Positions 8,977 to 17,594 of a stretch of DNA of 64,000 bases are shown here, piece by piece; positions within the stretch are counted from its first letter, which is position 1; each line of letters begins with the position of its first letter. The notes below the pieces were generated by a model that searched no databases, was not told where the DNA came from, and worked only from the letters and a program-made list of their open reading frames with translations. Made by a program: the position numbers and the translations under genes. Origin of the DNA: Cellvibrio sp. UBA7661. Lineage in GTDB: Bacteria; Pseudomonadota; Gammaproteobacteria; Pseudomonadales; Cellvibrionaceae. The DNA lies in the NCBI GenBank assembly GCA_002483365.1, contig DLHT01000017.1:159270-223269 (forward strand), in the 5' to 3' direction.

Positions 8977-11787
8977 TTAATGTTTATCGACACGTTTGTC
9001 TAATTGCTCGCGGATTTCTTGTTGAAGTTTTCCGCAAAGATCGGGATCGCTTAAAGGCTTTCCATCACTATCAACAATGAAAAATATATCTTCTACTCGC
9101 TCTCCAAGTGTTGTAATTTTTGCATTCAACAATTGAATATCGAAATCCATGAAAATCCGCCCGATACACGCCAGAAGACCAGGTCGGTCAGGGCTGGTCA
9201 CCTCTAATACGCTGCAGTTGCGGATCATATCGGTGTTGAGTGAAGTGCGGGTAGGCGATGCAAAGTATTTGAGTCGGCGCGGAGTGCGGCGGCCAATGAC
9301 TTCGCGATAGTTGTCATTAACCAGACTCAGTTCATCAATCAGTGCTTGCTGGATTTTTTTGAGCAGCGTTGCATTGTTGCCCAGTTGTTCACCATTTTCA
9401 TTGAGCACAAAAAAGGTATCGATGGTGTAGCCTGCTTTAGAGCTGTAAATTTTCGCATCCTGAATATTCAGGTTTAAATTGCTTAATGCCGTTACGGCTG
9501 CCACAAATACATTCTTTTGGTTTTTGCTATAAATAAAAATCTGGGTTGCACCGGCAAGTTCTTTGTTAGTGGTTTTCTTGATGAGTACCAGTGGCTTGTC
9601 GTCAGTACGTGCGGCAATGGCTTGTGTGTGCCATGTAATATCCACGAAGCTTTCACGCAGGAAATAATCATCACCCATGTCGCCCCACAGGGCGAGTACT
9701 TGTTCTTTGTTTAAACCTTTGCGCGCAAGTTTGCGAATGGCAGCTTGTTGGGTTTCTTCTATTAAGTCTTGTTTATCGACATTATTTTCCAGGCCGCGAC
9801 GCAATGCGCGGCGGGTATCCAAATACAAATTGCGCATCAAGCTGGCGCGCCAGGTATTCCATAATTCTTTGTTAGTGCCGTTAATATCTGCCACGGTTAA
9901 ACAATACAAATAATCCAGATGCAATTGATCGCCAACTGCCAAGGCAAAATTATGGATCACCTCGGGGTCGGAGATATCTTGCTTCTGTGATACTTGTGAC
10001 ATCAGTAGATGTTTTTCAACCAGCCAGCAGATCAGGCGTGTTTCGCGTGGTGAAATGCCGTGGCGTACGCAGAATTCTTCCGCATCTACAGCGCCTAGTG
10101 TGGAATGGTCTCCACCGCGGCCTTTACCGATATCGTGATATAAACCAGCGATGTAAAGCAGTTCCAGTTTTGGCAACCGGTTCATAATAGTGGCTGCAAC
10201 GGGAAAATCATCTTTTGCAGATGGCAGCAAAAAGTTACACATGTTTTGCACTACTTTTAATGTGTGTGCATCCACCGTGTAAATGTGAAATAAATCGTGC
10301 TGCATTTGTCCTGTTACTTGGCCGAACTCGGGTAGATATAGGCCGAGAATACCATAGCGCGACATGCGCTTTAGTTGTTCTACTAATCCTGCTGGTTGTT
10401 GTAATAATTTAATAAACAACTGGGTGTTTTTAGGATTGTTTCGGAAGTTGTCATCGATTAAATGGCGGCTTTCACGAATCCAGCGAATAGTGGATGCTCG
10501 CACGCCTTGTATATCCGGGTTTTGTGCCATGAGCACAAACATTTCCAGCAGTGCTGAAGGATTTTCTTCGAAAACATAAGTGTGGGTTGCTTCAATAAAA
10601 TTATCACGCAATTGAAAGCGTTCATTGAGTGATACCACACTTTTGGTTTTACCTTTTTGTAAAATCACTTCAGACAGGAATTGCAAAACTACATCATTCA
10701 ATTCGCGCAGTGCCAATACCGTACGGTAATATTTGTGCATGAACTGTTCTACAGCAAGACCTTCATGGCCATCTACATAACCGAAGGATTTTGCAATTTC
10801 GCGTTGGTAGTCAAACAATAATCTTTCTTCAGGGCGCTTTGCAGTCATGTGTAATGCATAACGTATGCGCCATAAATATTCTTCACCATAATTAAGTAAG
10901 GAATATTCTTCGTCAGTAAAAAACCCCTTACCTTCCAATTGTTTTAAGGTGCGCACACCGAAGTAGCGTTTGGTGACCCAATTAATCGTTTGGATATCAC
11001 GCAATCCACCCGGTGCATTTTTGATATTAGGTTCAAGGTTGTACTCGGTGTCGTTATATTTTTTATGACGATCTAATTGCTCCTGATATTTCGCGCGGAA
11101 AAACTCCTCGATTGGCCAGATTTTATCAGGGCTGGATGCTTCCAGTAATTCGTGGCGTAGTGTTGGGTCACCTATCAGGGTGCGCGACTCCATAATGTTG
11201 GTCGCAACTGTAATGTCGGTGCGTGCAATTTCAATTGTTTGTTCGACAGTGCGCACGCTGCTGCCAATCTCAAGACCTATATCCCATAAAAGGGTTAGAA
11301 ATTTTTCGATGTTATCTTTGCAGCGCTCAAATACCTCGGGTCGATGCAGAATTAATAAATCAATGTCAGATGCTGGATGCAGCTCTCCGCGACCATAGCC
11401 GCCCACTGCTTCAAGGCTGATACTGTCTGGCCACTCGAACTGGTGCCATGCGTAATGTAAAACGCAATCGATAAATAATGCGCGCTCATACACCAGTGCG
11501 CGTATATCTTCGCCTTCAATAAAGCGACGATTTGCTTGCGTTCCTGCGGCGTTAATGGCGTCTTTAAAAACAGTGATAATCGGTTGTTCGTTTAATGCGC
11601 GACGAAAACGGCTTTGGTCGAAGAAAAAAAGTGGCCGTTCAAAGTAGGGAATCACTTTGGGTTCTGTGGGGGTTTGGGTTGTCTGGATGACATCGCTTTC
11701 TTGCGGCGGGTAGTTAGAATTTGTTGTGGTGTTTTCAATTTGCGCGGGTTTATTGAAAACCCGCGAAAAAAAATTAGATAGGCTCAT
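8977..11787 (-). CDS. glnD: Bifunctional PII uridylyltransferase / uridylyl-removing enzyme
   Basis: GlnD is the glutamine sensor that uridylylates PII under nitrogen limitation and de-uridylylates it when glutamine is plentiful. The 936-residue protein has all four expected parts. The nucleotidyltransferase domain carries GGYGRGEL (129-136) and the Asp pair DID (141-143). An HD domain follows with YHDIGKGRGGDHS near residue 550. Two C-terminal ACT domains lie near residues 745-805 and 855-920 (the latter with SPDRPGLLACIGR). It is somewhat longer than the E. coli enzyme because of a variable N-terminus of about 45 residues. Its ATG lies 3 nt after the map stop codon. Confidence 0.98.
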   Translation of the reverse strand: MSLSNFFSRVFNKPAQIENTTTNSNYPPQESDVIQTTQTPTEPKVIPYFERPLFFFDQSRFRRALNEQPIITVFKDAINAAGTQANRRFIEGEDIRALVYERALFIDCVLHYAWHQFEWPDSISLEAVGGYGRGELHPASDIDLLILHRPEVFERCKDNIEKFLTLLWDIGLEIGSSVRTVEQTIEIARTDITVATNIMESRTLIGDPTLRHELLEASSPDKIWPIEEFFRAKYQEQLDRHKKYNDTEYNLEPNIKNAPGGLRDIQTINWVTKRYFGVRTLKQLEGKGFFTDEEYSLLNYGEEYLWRIRYALHMTAKRPEERLLFDYQREIAKSFGYVDGHEGLAVEQFMHKYYRTVLALRELNDVVLQFLSEVILQKGKTKSVVSLNERFQLRDNFIEATHTYVFEENPSALLEMFVLMAQNPDIQGVRASTIRWIRESRHLIDDNFRNNPKNTQLFIKLLQQPAGLVEQLKRMSRYGILGLYLPEFGQVTGQMQHDLFHIYTVDAHTLKVVQNMCNFLLPSAKDDFPVAATIMNRLPKLELLYIAGLYHDIGKGRGGDHSTLGAVDAEEFCVRHGISPRETRLICWLVEKHLLMSQVSQKQDISDPEVIHNFALAVGDQLHLDYLYCLTVADINGTNKELWNTWRASLMRNLYLDTRRALRRGLENNVDKQDLIEETQQAAIRKLARKGLNKEQVLALWGDMGDDYFLRESFVDITWHTQAIAARTDDKPLVLIKKTTNKELAGATQIFIYSKNQKNVFVAAVTALSNLNLNIQDAKIYSSKAGYTIDTFFVLNENGEQLGNNATLLKKIQQALIDELSLVNDNYREVIGRRTPRRLKYFASPTRTSLNTDMIRNCSVLEVTSPDRPGLLACIGRIFMDFDIQLLNAKITTLGERVEDIFFIVDSDGKPLSDPDLCGKLQQEIREQLDKRVDKH

Positions 11788-11790
11788 CGA

Positions 11791-12561
11791 TTAAAAAACT
11801 TCGCCAGTACGAGCAGTTAATACCTCCACACCATCTTTAGTCACCACCATGGTGTGCTCCCATTGTGCGGAAAGCCGGCCATCTTTTGTTTCTACTGTCC
11901 AGCCGTCACTTTTTAGTTTGGTTTGTGGTTTGCCTGCGTTGATCATCGGCTCGATGGTGAAGGCCATTCCTTCTTTTAACTCCATGCCCGTACCGGGACG
12001 GCCGTAGTGAAGGATTTGTGGATCTTCGTGGAATACTTTACCAATACCATGACCACAGTATTCACGTACCACGGAATAATAATTGCCTTCTGCATGTTGT
12101 TGTATAACGTGGCCAATATCGCCTAATCGGCATCCTGGCTTCACCAGTTTGATCGCCTTATACATGCATTCCTGTGTGATATTTACCAATCGTTCTGCAT
12201 GCGGTGCTGGGGTTCCAACAAAATACATGGCACTTGTGTCGCCGTGGTAGCCCTCGTAAATCACAGTGACATCGATATTGATAATGTCACCCGCTTTCAA
12301 CACTTTTTTGTCAGAGGGAATGCCGTGGCATACGACCTGATTGACTGAAGTGCAAATCGACTTTGGAAATCCGCGGTATCCCAAACAGGCGGGAATGGCT
12401 TTTTGCACATTCACAATGTGGTCGTGGCAAATTTTATCCAGTTCAGCTGTTGTGACGCCTGGCTGGACATATTGGCCAATCATTTCCAGTACTTCGGCTG
12501 CCATGCGGCCAGCAACACGCATTTTTTCGATTTCTTCAGGGGTTTTAATGATAACTGACAT
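11791..12561 (-). CDS. map: Methionine aminopeptidase, type I
   Basis: Map removes the initiator methionine from nascent proteins using a two-metal centre. The 256-residue protein shows the type I signature with metal ligands in INIDVTVIYEGYHGDTS, CGHGIGKVFHEDP, FTIEPM and the final SAQWEHTM. It is the first gene of the minus-strand operon running through glnD to dapD. In many Gammaproteobacteria map is divergent from rpsB and shares its intergenic region; here uxuA and about 1.7 kb intervene. No ideal Shine-Dalgarno is visible before the ATG. Confidence 0.97.
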   Translation of the reverse strand: MSVIIKTPEEIEKMRVAGRMAAEVLEMIGQYVQPGVTTAELDKICHDHIVNVQKAIPACLGYRGFPKSICTSVNQVVCHGIPSDKKVLKAGDIINIDVTVIYEGYHGDTSAMYFVGTPAPHAERLVNITQECMYKAIKLVKPGCRLGDIGHVIQQHAEGNYYSVVREYCGHGIGKVFHEDPQILHYGRPGTGMELKEGMAFTIEPMINAGKPQTKLKSDGWTVETKDGRLSAQWEHTMVVTKDGVEVLTARTGEVF

Positions 12562-12686
12562 GAGTTCAGGCGATCTCGGGGGTGATTAAAAAGATGCCGT
12601 ATTCTAAACGATTCCGGGCTAATTTGCCCAAGGTCATCCTTAATCGTGTCGATTGAAAAGTCGATGCCTTATAAAACTGCAAGATA

Positions 12687-12712
12687 AAGAAGGGCTATCA
12701 GGGGCCCTTCTT
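12687..12712 (-). terminator. Terminator of uxuA
   Basis: A 9-bp perfect stem (AAGAAGGGC at 12687-12695 with GCCCTTCTT at 12704-12712) and an 8-nt loop lie just after the uxuA stop. On the minus strand the stem ends in CTTCTTTATC, giving a short T-rich tail. It separates uxuA from map. Confidence 0.65.
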
Positions 12713-12738
12713 ATATGAGGAGAGGTTGGGGGAGGTTA

Positions 12739-13929
12739 TCAGGCTGAGCGGCGACGCAAGCTTGTCAAGGCATGAATTACGCCGCGCAATTCTGCCAGGC
12801 CTTTCATCCGCCCAGCATATGAATAGCCGGGATTGATGCCCGTTTTTCCGATTTCGTCGCCCATCAAATGGCCGTGATCTGGTCTCATTGCGATTGGAGG
12901 CAGCTCAATCCCTGCCTTTTTGCGTCTATCTTCTTCATCCAGCAATGCCTCGATCAGGCCAACCATGTCATTGTCGCCATCAAGATGGTCGGATTCGAAG
13001 AAGGAGCCATCCTCTTCCCGTTTGATATTGCGTAAATGAACGAAATAGATGCGATCACCAAATTCGCGTGCCATTGCTACTAAATCGTTATCGCAGCGTG
13101 CACCGTAGGAGCCGGCACATAGTGTCAAACCGTTAGAGGGGCTGGGAACTGCATTGAGCAAGGCGCGCGCGTCATCAGCGGTGGAGACGACACGAGGTAA
13201 ACCAAATAGGGAAAAAGGTGGATCATCAGGATGGATCGCCATGCGCACACCGGCTTCTTCTGCTACTGGAATTACCTCGTTCAGAAAGGCAAATAAGTTG
13301 GCGCGCATGCCTTCATCACCCATTTTAATAAACAGGTCGATGGCGGCTCGAATGCCTTCGCGATCGTAAGAGCCTTCGCCGCCAGGAAGACCGGCGATGA
13401 TGTTTTTTTCTAGCAGGGTTTTTTCTTCTGCAGTCATTGCGTCCAGACGTGCTTTGGCTTTGGCGAGTACGTCGGGGTGATAAGACTCTTCGGCACCGGG
13501 GCGCTGCAGTATATAAGCGTCATAAGCGGCAAAGTCGCTCATCTCAAAGCGCAGGGCGCGGGCATTATTAGGAAGTGTGTAGTTGAGATTAGTGCGGGTC
13601 CAATCAACAACAGGCATAAAGTTGTAACACACATCGCGGACACCCGCGGCACCTACGTTGCGCAGGGATTCCTTGTAGTTGTCGATGTATTGCTGGAAAT
13701 TTCCGGTACGGGTTTTGATGTCGTTATGAAGAGGGATGCTCTCTATCACAGCCCACTCAAGCCCATGATCTTCAATGAGTTTTTTACGCTCCAATATATC
13801 TGCCATAGGCCAGGTAGCGCCGGTGGGAATGTGATGTAGTGAAGTAACTATTCCGGTAGCACCTGCTTGGGCGATGCTCTGCAGGCTGACTGTGTCTTTG
13901 GGGCCAAACCAGCGCCAGGTTTCTTTCAT
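12739..13929 (-). CDS. uxuA: Mannonate dehydratase
   Basis: UxuA dehydrates D-mannonate to 2-keto-3-deoxygluconate, the last specific step of glucuronate catabolism before the KDG pathway. The 396-residue product has typical family segments: MKETWRWFGP at the N-terminus, TSLHHIPTG, AIHPDDPPFSLFGLPR, and the C-terminal MRPDHGHLMGDE with metal-binding His and Asp residues. I set the start at 13929; a 15-residue longer frame begins across the operator-like sequence. The gene stands alone, with no other hexuronate gene nearby, between map and rpsB. It has its own terminator and a palindrome over its likely -10 element. A lone uxuA fits a plant polysaccharide degrader whose other uronate genes lie elsewhere. 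Confidence 0.94.
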   Translation of the reverse strand: MKETWRWFGPKDTVSLQSIAQAGATGIVTSLHHIPTGATWPMADILERKKLIEDHGLEWAVIESIPLHNDIKTRTGNFQQYIDNYKESLRNVGAAGVRDVCYNFMPVVDWTRTNLNYTLPNNARALRFEMSDFAAYDAYILQRPGAEESYHPDVLAKAKARLDAMTAEEKTLLEKNIIAGLPGGEGSYDREGIRAAIDLFIKMGDEGMRANLFAFLNEVIPVAEEAGVRMAIHPDDPPFSLFGLPRVVSTADDARALLNAVPSPSNGLTLCAGSYGARCDNDLVAMAREFGDRIYFVHLRNIKREEDGSFFESDHLDGDNDMVGLIEALLDEEDRRKKAGIELPPIAMRPDHGHLMGDEIGKTGINPGYSYAGRMKGLAELRGVIHALTSLRRRSA

Positions 13930-13962
13930 GATGGGATCTCTGGGTTTTTGATGAAGAATTCT

Positions 13963-13976
13963 ACTAGTATACAAGT
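13963..13976 (-). promoter_or_regulatory. Candidate operator over the uxuA promoter
   Basis: The 14-bp sequence ACTAGTATACAAGT is an inverted repeat with one mismatched pair, centred on GTATAC, 33 nt upstream of the uxuA ATG. On the minus strand it contains TATACT, a good -10 hexamer, so a bound repressor would block the promoter. A central GTATAC resembles sites known for GntR-family hexuronate regulators such as UxuR and ExuR; the identity of the regulator is inference. Confidence 0.5.
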
Positions 13977-14078
13977 CCGATGTGAGGCGGCCTAGTGGCT
14001 AATCAGTTCCTTACAGTCCCTTCCGGCAGTCAATTTCGGCTTCCTATTTACTTTTCGGTATATTATGTCGCTCGCTTG

Positions 14079-14094
14079 TGGTATAAAGCGCGCC
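14079..14094 (+). promoter_or_regulatory. Probable rpsB promoter (extended -10, GC-rich discriminator)
   Basis: TGGTATAAA (14079-14087) is an extended -10 element, followed at once by the GC-rich run GCGCGCC typical of promoters under stringent control. No good -35 hexamer is visible. Transcription would start near 14094 and give an approximately 180-nt leader before rpsB. Confidence 0.6.
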
Positions 14095-14188
14095 TCATTT
14101 TTCGGCGATGAGTCATTTCTGCCAGAAAAATCGGGAATTCAATAGCTATTTAACTTAACAAACGTCACACATATATCGACACGCAAAA

Positions 14189-14258
14189 CCTGGGTGCCTA
14201 ATGGTCGCGATAGCGAACATGCTGGTTGGTGAGCGGGATGTATGGAGGCCTAACCCAG
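14189..14258 (+). ncRNA. Structured rpsB leader, candidate S2 autoregulatory element
   Basis: CTGGGT (14190-14195) plus GCC (14196-14198) can pair with GGC (14247-14249) and ACCCAG (14253-14258), leaving a small bulge. Inside is a second hairpin, TCGC-GATA-GCGA (14205-14216), extended by ATG/CAT across one mismatch. The closing stem ends just before the rpsB Shine-Dalgarno AGGA (14260-14263). In E. coli, S2 represses rpsB-tsf through the rpsB 5' leader; that this leader does the same is inferred from position and structure. Confidence 0.55.
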
Positions 14259-14271
14259 TAGGAATACTAAA

Positions 14272-15009
14272 ATGCCACAAGTAAGCATGCGCGACATGTT
14301 GTCTGCCGGTGTCCACTTCGGTCACCAAACCCGTTACTGGAACCCAAAGATGGGCAAATACATCTTCGGTGCGCGTAACAAGATCCATATCATTAACCTT
14401 GAGCACACTGTTCCTGCATTTAACGAAGCTTTGGCTTTGGTGCAGCAAATGGCGTCGCAAAAGAAAAAAATTCTGTTTGTTGGTACCAAGCGCGCTGCGC
14501 AAAAGACCATCAAAGAACAAGCTGAACGCGCTGGTCAGCCATTCGTAAGTCATCGTTGGTTGGGCGGTATGCTCACTAACTACAAAACCATCCGTGCTTC
14601 GATCCGTCGTTTGTCTGATCTGACTGCCCAGAGCCAAGATGGTACCTTCCTTAAGCTGACCAAAAAAGAAGCTCTGATGCGTACCCGCGATATGGAAAAG
14701 CTGGAGCGTTCAATTGGCGGTATCAAGAACATCGCTGGTTTGCCTGATGCAATGTTTGTAATTGACGTTGACCATGAGCGTATTGCTATTCAAGAAGCTA
14801 ACAAATTAGGGATTCCTGTAATTGGTATCGTTGACACCAATAGCAACCCTGAAGGCGTTGACTACGTAATCCCCGGTAATGATGACGCTATCCGTGCAAT
14901 CAAATTGTACGTAAGTGCTATCGCTGATGCGTGCCTTGAAGGCTCCAAGTCTGCTTCATCTGTACCAAACAAAGATGAGTATGTTGCTGCAGAAGGTGCT
15001 GCTGAATAA
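14272..15009 (+). CDS. rpsB: 30S ribosomal protein S2
   Basis: S2 binds the 30S subunit late in assembly and is needed for S1 association. The 245-residue protein starts MPQVSMRDMLSAGVHFGHQTRYWNP and contains the family's FVGTKRAA, HRWLGGMLTN and GIVDTNSNP segments. The ATG has AGGA 8 nt upstream. The gene heads the rpsB-tsf operon behind a likely stringently controlled promoter and structured leader, with an internal terminator between it and tsf. Its length is normal. Confidence 0.99.
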   Translation: MPQVSMRDMLSAGVHFGHQTRYWNPKMGKYIFGARNKIHIINLEHTVPAFNEALALVQQMASQKKKILFVGTKRAAQKTIKEQAERAGQPFVSHRWLGGMLTNYKTIRASIRRLSDLTAQSQDGTFLKLTKKEALMRTRDMEKLERSIGGIKNIAGLPDAMFVIDVDHERIAIQEANKLGIPVIGIVDTNSNPEGVDYVIPGNDDAIRAIKLYVSAIADACLEGSKSASSVPNKDEYVAAEGAAE

Positions 15010-15076
15010 TTTCAATGGCTGCAGTTATCAAATGACATATAGCCCTGCTAGCGTTGTTCGCAGGGTTGTCGGAAGA

Positions 15077-15097
15077 GGGGGCTAGGCCCCCTTTTTT
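15077..15097 (+). terminator. rpsB-tsf intergenic terminator/attenuator
   Basis: A 6-bp G+C stem (GGGGGC / GCCCCC) with loop TAG is followed by six T residues, with A residues upstream that extend the pairing. It lies between co-directional rpsB and tsf and would reduce tsf relative to rpsB transcription, as known for such operons. Confidence 0.75.
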
Positions 15098-15136
15098 CAA
15101 ACTGAATTCGAACACTTTTATTTTGAGGAATTAACC

Positions 15137-16006
15137 ATGAGCGCTGTTACTCCTGCACTGGTAAAAGAACTGCGTGACCGCACTGGTCTTGGCATGATGG
15201 AATGTAAAAAAGCCTTGGGCGAAGCCAATGGCGATATCGAACTGGCGATTGAAAACCTGCGTAAAGTATCTGGTTTGAAAGCGGCTAAAAAAGAAAGTCG
15301 CACTGCGGCTGACGGTGTTGTTGCCGTTAAAGTAGCTGCTGATAACAGCTACGGTATTGCGGTTGAAGTTAACTCTGAAACTGACTTCGTTGCTCGCGAT
15401 GCTGGCTTCCTGGCGTTCGTGAATAGCGTATTGGAAAAAGCATTCACCACCAAGCAAACTGATGTTGCTGCTGTTATGGTGGGTGAGTTGGAAGCGGCTC
15501 GTGAAGCGCTAGTGCAAAAGATTGGCGAAAAAATCAGTGTTCGTCGCATTAGTTTGGTAGAGGGTGGCGTTGTCGGTGGTTATCTGCACCTGAACAATCG
15601 CATTGCGGTATTGGTGCAGTTGGAAGGTGGTAGCGAAGAAGTTGCTAAGGATATCGCTATGCACGTAGCAGCAGTTAACCCAACTGTAGTCAGCTCTGAT
15701 CAAATGCCGGCTGATGTTGTAGAAAAAGAAAAAGAAATTATCCGTGCTCAGCCTGACATGGCAGGTAAGCCAGCTGAGATCGTTGAGAAGATGATTGTTG
15801 GTCGTATCAGCAAGTTCCTTAAAGAGGCTAGCTTGGTTGATCAACCTTTCGTTAAGAATCCAGAGCAAACTGTTGCGCAATTCGCTAAAGCGGGTGGTGC
15901 AACTGTGAAGAGCTTTGTGCGCTTGGAAGTGGGCGAAGGTATTGAAGTTGCTGTTGTGGACTTTGCTGCTGAAGTTGCTGCCCAGGTAGCAGCTGCCAAG
16001 GCGTAA
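15137..16006 (+). CDS. tsf: Elongation factor Ts
   Basis: EF-Ts is the nucleotide exchange factor that regenerates EF-Tu-GTP. The 289-residue protein has the N-terminal UBA-like helix (LVKELRDRTGLGMMECKKAL), the TDFVAR motif that contacts EF-Tu, and the later dimerisation subdomain. GAGGAA lies upstream of the ATG. It follows rpsB across an attenuator and is closed by a strong terminator. A normal, complete gene. Confidence 0.99.
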   Translation: MSAVTPALVKELRDRTGLGMMECKKALGEANGDIELAIENLRKVSGLKAAKKESRTAADGVVAVKVAADNSYGIAVEVNSETDFVARDAGFLAFVNSVLEKAFTTKQTDVAAVMVGELEAAREALVQKIGEKISVRRISLVEGGVVGGYLHLNNRIAVLVQLEGGSEEVAKDIAMHVAAVNPTVVSSDQMPADVVEKEKEIIRAQPDMAGKPAEIVEKMIVGRISKFLKEASLVDQPFVKNPEQTVAQFAKAGGATVKSFVRLEVGEGIEVAVVDFAAEVAAQVAAAKA

Positions 16007-16040
16007 GCTTGGGTGCCACAAGTGTGGCATCGCAGCAGTG

Positions 16041-16078
16041 AAAAAGAGGCCGGGTGGCGACACCCGGCCTCTTTTTTT
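16041..16078 (+). terminator. Strong intrinsic terminator after tsf
   Basis: A 16-bp perfect stem (16041-16056 with 16061-16076) has a GCGA tetraloop and ends in a T run. It closes the rpsB-tsf unit. Confidence 0.93.
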
Positions 16079-16157
16079 CTGTTACACTGCACCGATTTTT
16101 TTGACCCCCCGGTGTGGGCGGGTGTTGATAGCTAACTCATTGTTTTGGAGAGCATTT

Positions 16158-16892
16158 ATGTCCAGCCCAAGGGATAAAAAGTACAAGCGTATTTTATTGA
16201 AGCTCAGCGGTGAAGAGCTAATGGGAACCGAAGGATTTGGTATTGACCCTAAAGTGCTCGATAAGATGGCACTGGAGATTGGTCAATTAGTGGGTATAGG
16301 TGTTCAGGTCGGTTTGGTGATTGGTGGCGGCAACCTGTTTCGCGGTGCTGCGCTCAGTGCGGCTGGGCTTGATCGTGTGACTGGCGACCATATGGGGATG
16401 CTGGCAACGGTAATGAATGCTCTGGCGATGCGTGATGCGCTTGAGCGATCTAATATTTCTTCGCGTGTGATGTCAGCGATCCCTATGAGTGGTGTGGTTG
16501 AACACTATGATCGTCGCCGTGCAGTGCGCTTTCTTAACTCTGGCGAAGTTGTCATTTTCTCTGCTGGTACTGGCAACCCATTTTTCACTACTGACTCCGC
16601 TGCCTGTCTGCGTGGAATTGAAGTGGATGCAGATATAGTACTGAAGGCTACCAAGGTGGATGGTGTTTATTCCGCAGATCCGAAAAAAGACCCAACGGCG
16701 ACAAAGTACGACCGGTTGTCTTACGATGAAGTGCTTGATAAAAAGTTGGGAGTGATGGATTTGACTGCGATTTGTCTGTGTCGTGAACACGATATGCCTG
16801 TACGTGTTTTCCGCATGAATAAAACAGGTGCATTATTGAATATTGTTGTGGGTAGCAACGAAGGTACTTTGATTGAAGAGGATAAATCATGA
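16158..16892 (+). CDS. pyrH: UMP kinase
   Basis: PyrH phosphorylates UMP to UDP and is the bacterial amino-acid-kinase-fold enzyme, usually a GTP-activated hexamer. The 244-residue product shows YKRILLKLSGEEL at the N-terminus, VIGGGNLFRG, GTGNPFFTTDSAA and KATKVDGVYSADP, all family motifs. I set the start at the ATG at 16158 (GGAG 7 nt upstream); a longer frame would begin inside the tsf terminator. It overlaps frr by 4 nt (ATGA), indicating coupled translation. Confidence 0.98.
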   Translation: MSSPRDKKYKRILLKLSGEELMGTEGFGIDPKVLDKMALEIGQLVGIGVQVGLVIGGGNLFRGAALSAAGLDRVTGDHMGMLATVMNALAMRDALERSNISSRVMSAIPMSGVVEHYDRRRAVRFLNSGEVVIFSAGTGNPFFTTDSAACLRGIEVDADIVLKATKVDGVYSADPKKDPTATKYDRLSYDEVLDKKLGVMDLTAICLCREHDMPVRVFRMNKTGALLNIVVGSNEGTLIEEDKS

Positions 16893-17446
16893 TTAATGAC
16901 ATCAAAAAAGATGCTGAAGCACGCATGAAAAAGGCGATTGAAGTGTTGGGTAATAACTTCAACAAAATTCGCACGGGCCGTGCTCACCCAAGTCTGTTAG
17001 ATGGCATCACTGTAGATTATTACGGCACTCAGACCCCATTGAGCCAAGTTGCCAACATCAATATCGAAGATGCGCGTACTTTGTCAATCAGCCCTTGGGA
17101 GCGCAATTTGGTTCCGGCGATTGAAAAAGCGATTATGAAGTCGGATTTGGGTTTGAATCCCTCAACAACCAATGGTTTGATTCGTATCCCATTGCCGATG
17201 CTTACTGAAGAAACTCGTAAAAATTTCATCAAACAAGCTCGTGCAGAAGCAGAAAACGGCCGTGTTGCGGTGCGCAATGTGCGTCGTGATGTATTGGGTG
17301 ATGTAAAAGCGTTATTAAAAGATAAAGCGATTGGCGAAGATGACGATCGTCGAGCACAAGACGATATTCAAAAAATCACTGACAAATACATTGCTGAAGT
17401 TGATAAGGCTTTGGCTGCAAAAGAAACAGATTTGATGGCTATTTAA
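16889..17446 (+). CDS. frr: Ribosome recycling factor
   Basis: RRF splits post-termination ribosomes together with EF-G. The 185-residue protein has the usual length and the conserved segments FNKIRTGRAHPSLLDGI, SISPWE, NDxGLNP-like KSDLGLNPS and RIPLPMLTEETRK. It begins inside the pyrH stop codon. Downstream is a weak hairpin before uppS. Confidence 0.98.
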   Translation: MINDIKKDAEARMKKAIEVLGNNFNKIRTGRAHPSLLDGITVDYYGTQTPLSQVANINIEDARTLSISPWERNLVPAIEKAIMKSDLGLNPSTTNGLIRIPLPMLTEETRKNFIKQARAEAENGRVAVRNVRRDVLGDVKALLKDKAIGEDDDRRAQDDIQKITDKYIAEVDKALAAKETDLMAI

Positions 17447-17459
17447 TCTGCCTCTTTAT

Positions 17460-17482
17460 CCGGCTTGGTATTGCCAGGCCGG
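17460..17482 (+). terminator. Weak hairpin after frr
   Basis: CCGGCTTGG and CCAGGCCGG form a 9-bp stem with one G-U pair and a 5-nt loop. The following GTGTTCTTAC is only moderately T-rich, so termination is probably partial. Confidence 0.4.
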
Positions 17483-17546
17483 GTGTTCTTACTTGTTATC
17501 ACAATAACTGCATTGCAAAAAAACAGTATTACAAAAATGTAGAAAA

Positions 17547-17579
17547 ACAGGCTGATGCTTGTTGATAACTTCAGCCTGT
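17547..17579 (+). promoter_or_regulatory. Hairpin directly upstream of the uppS ribosome-binding site
   Basis: ACAGGCTGA (17547-17555) is an exact complement of TCAGCCTGT (17571-17579), with a 15-nt loop. It ends 4 nt before GGGAG, the likely uppS Shine-Dalgarno. It could modulate uppS translation or be the end of a processed transcript; no T run follows. Confidence 0.35.
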
Positions 17580-17594
17580 CGTTGGGAGATGCGC

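Noticed and set aside
16038..16157. The N-terminal extension of pyrH
   Set aside because: It would begin inside the tsf terminator and adds 40 residues not found in UMP kinases; ATG 16158 has a proper Shine-Dalgarno.
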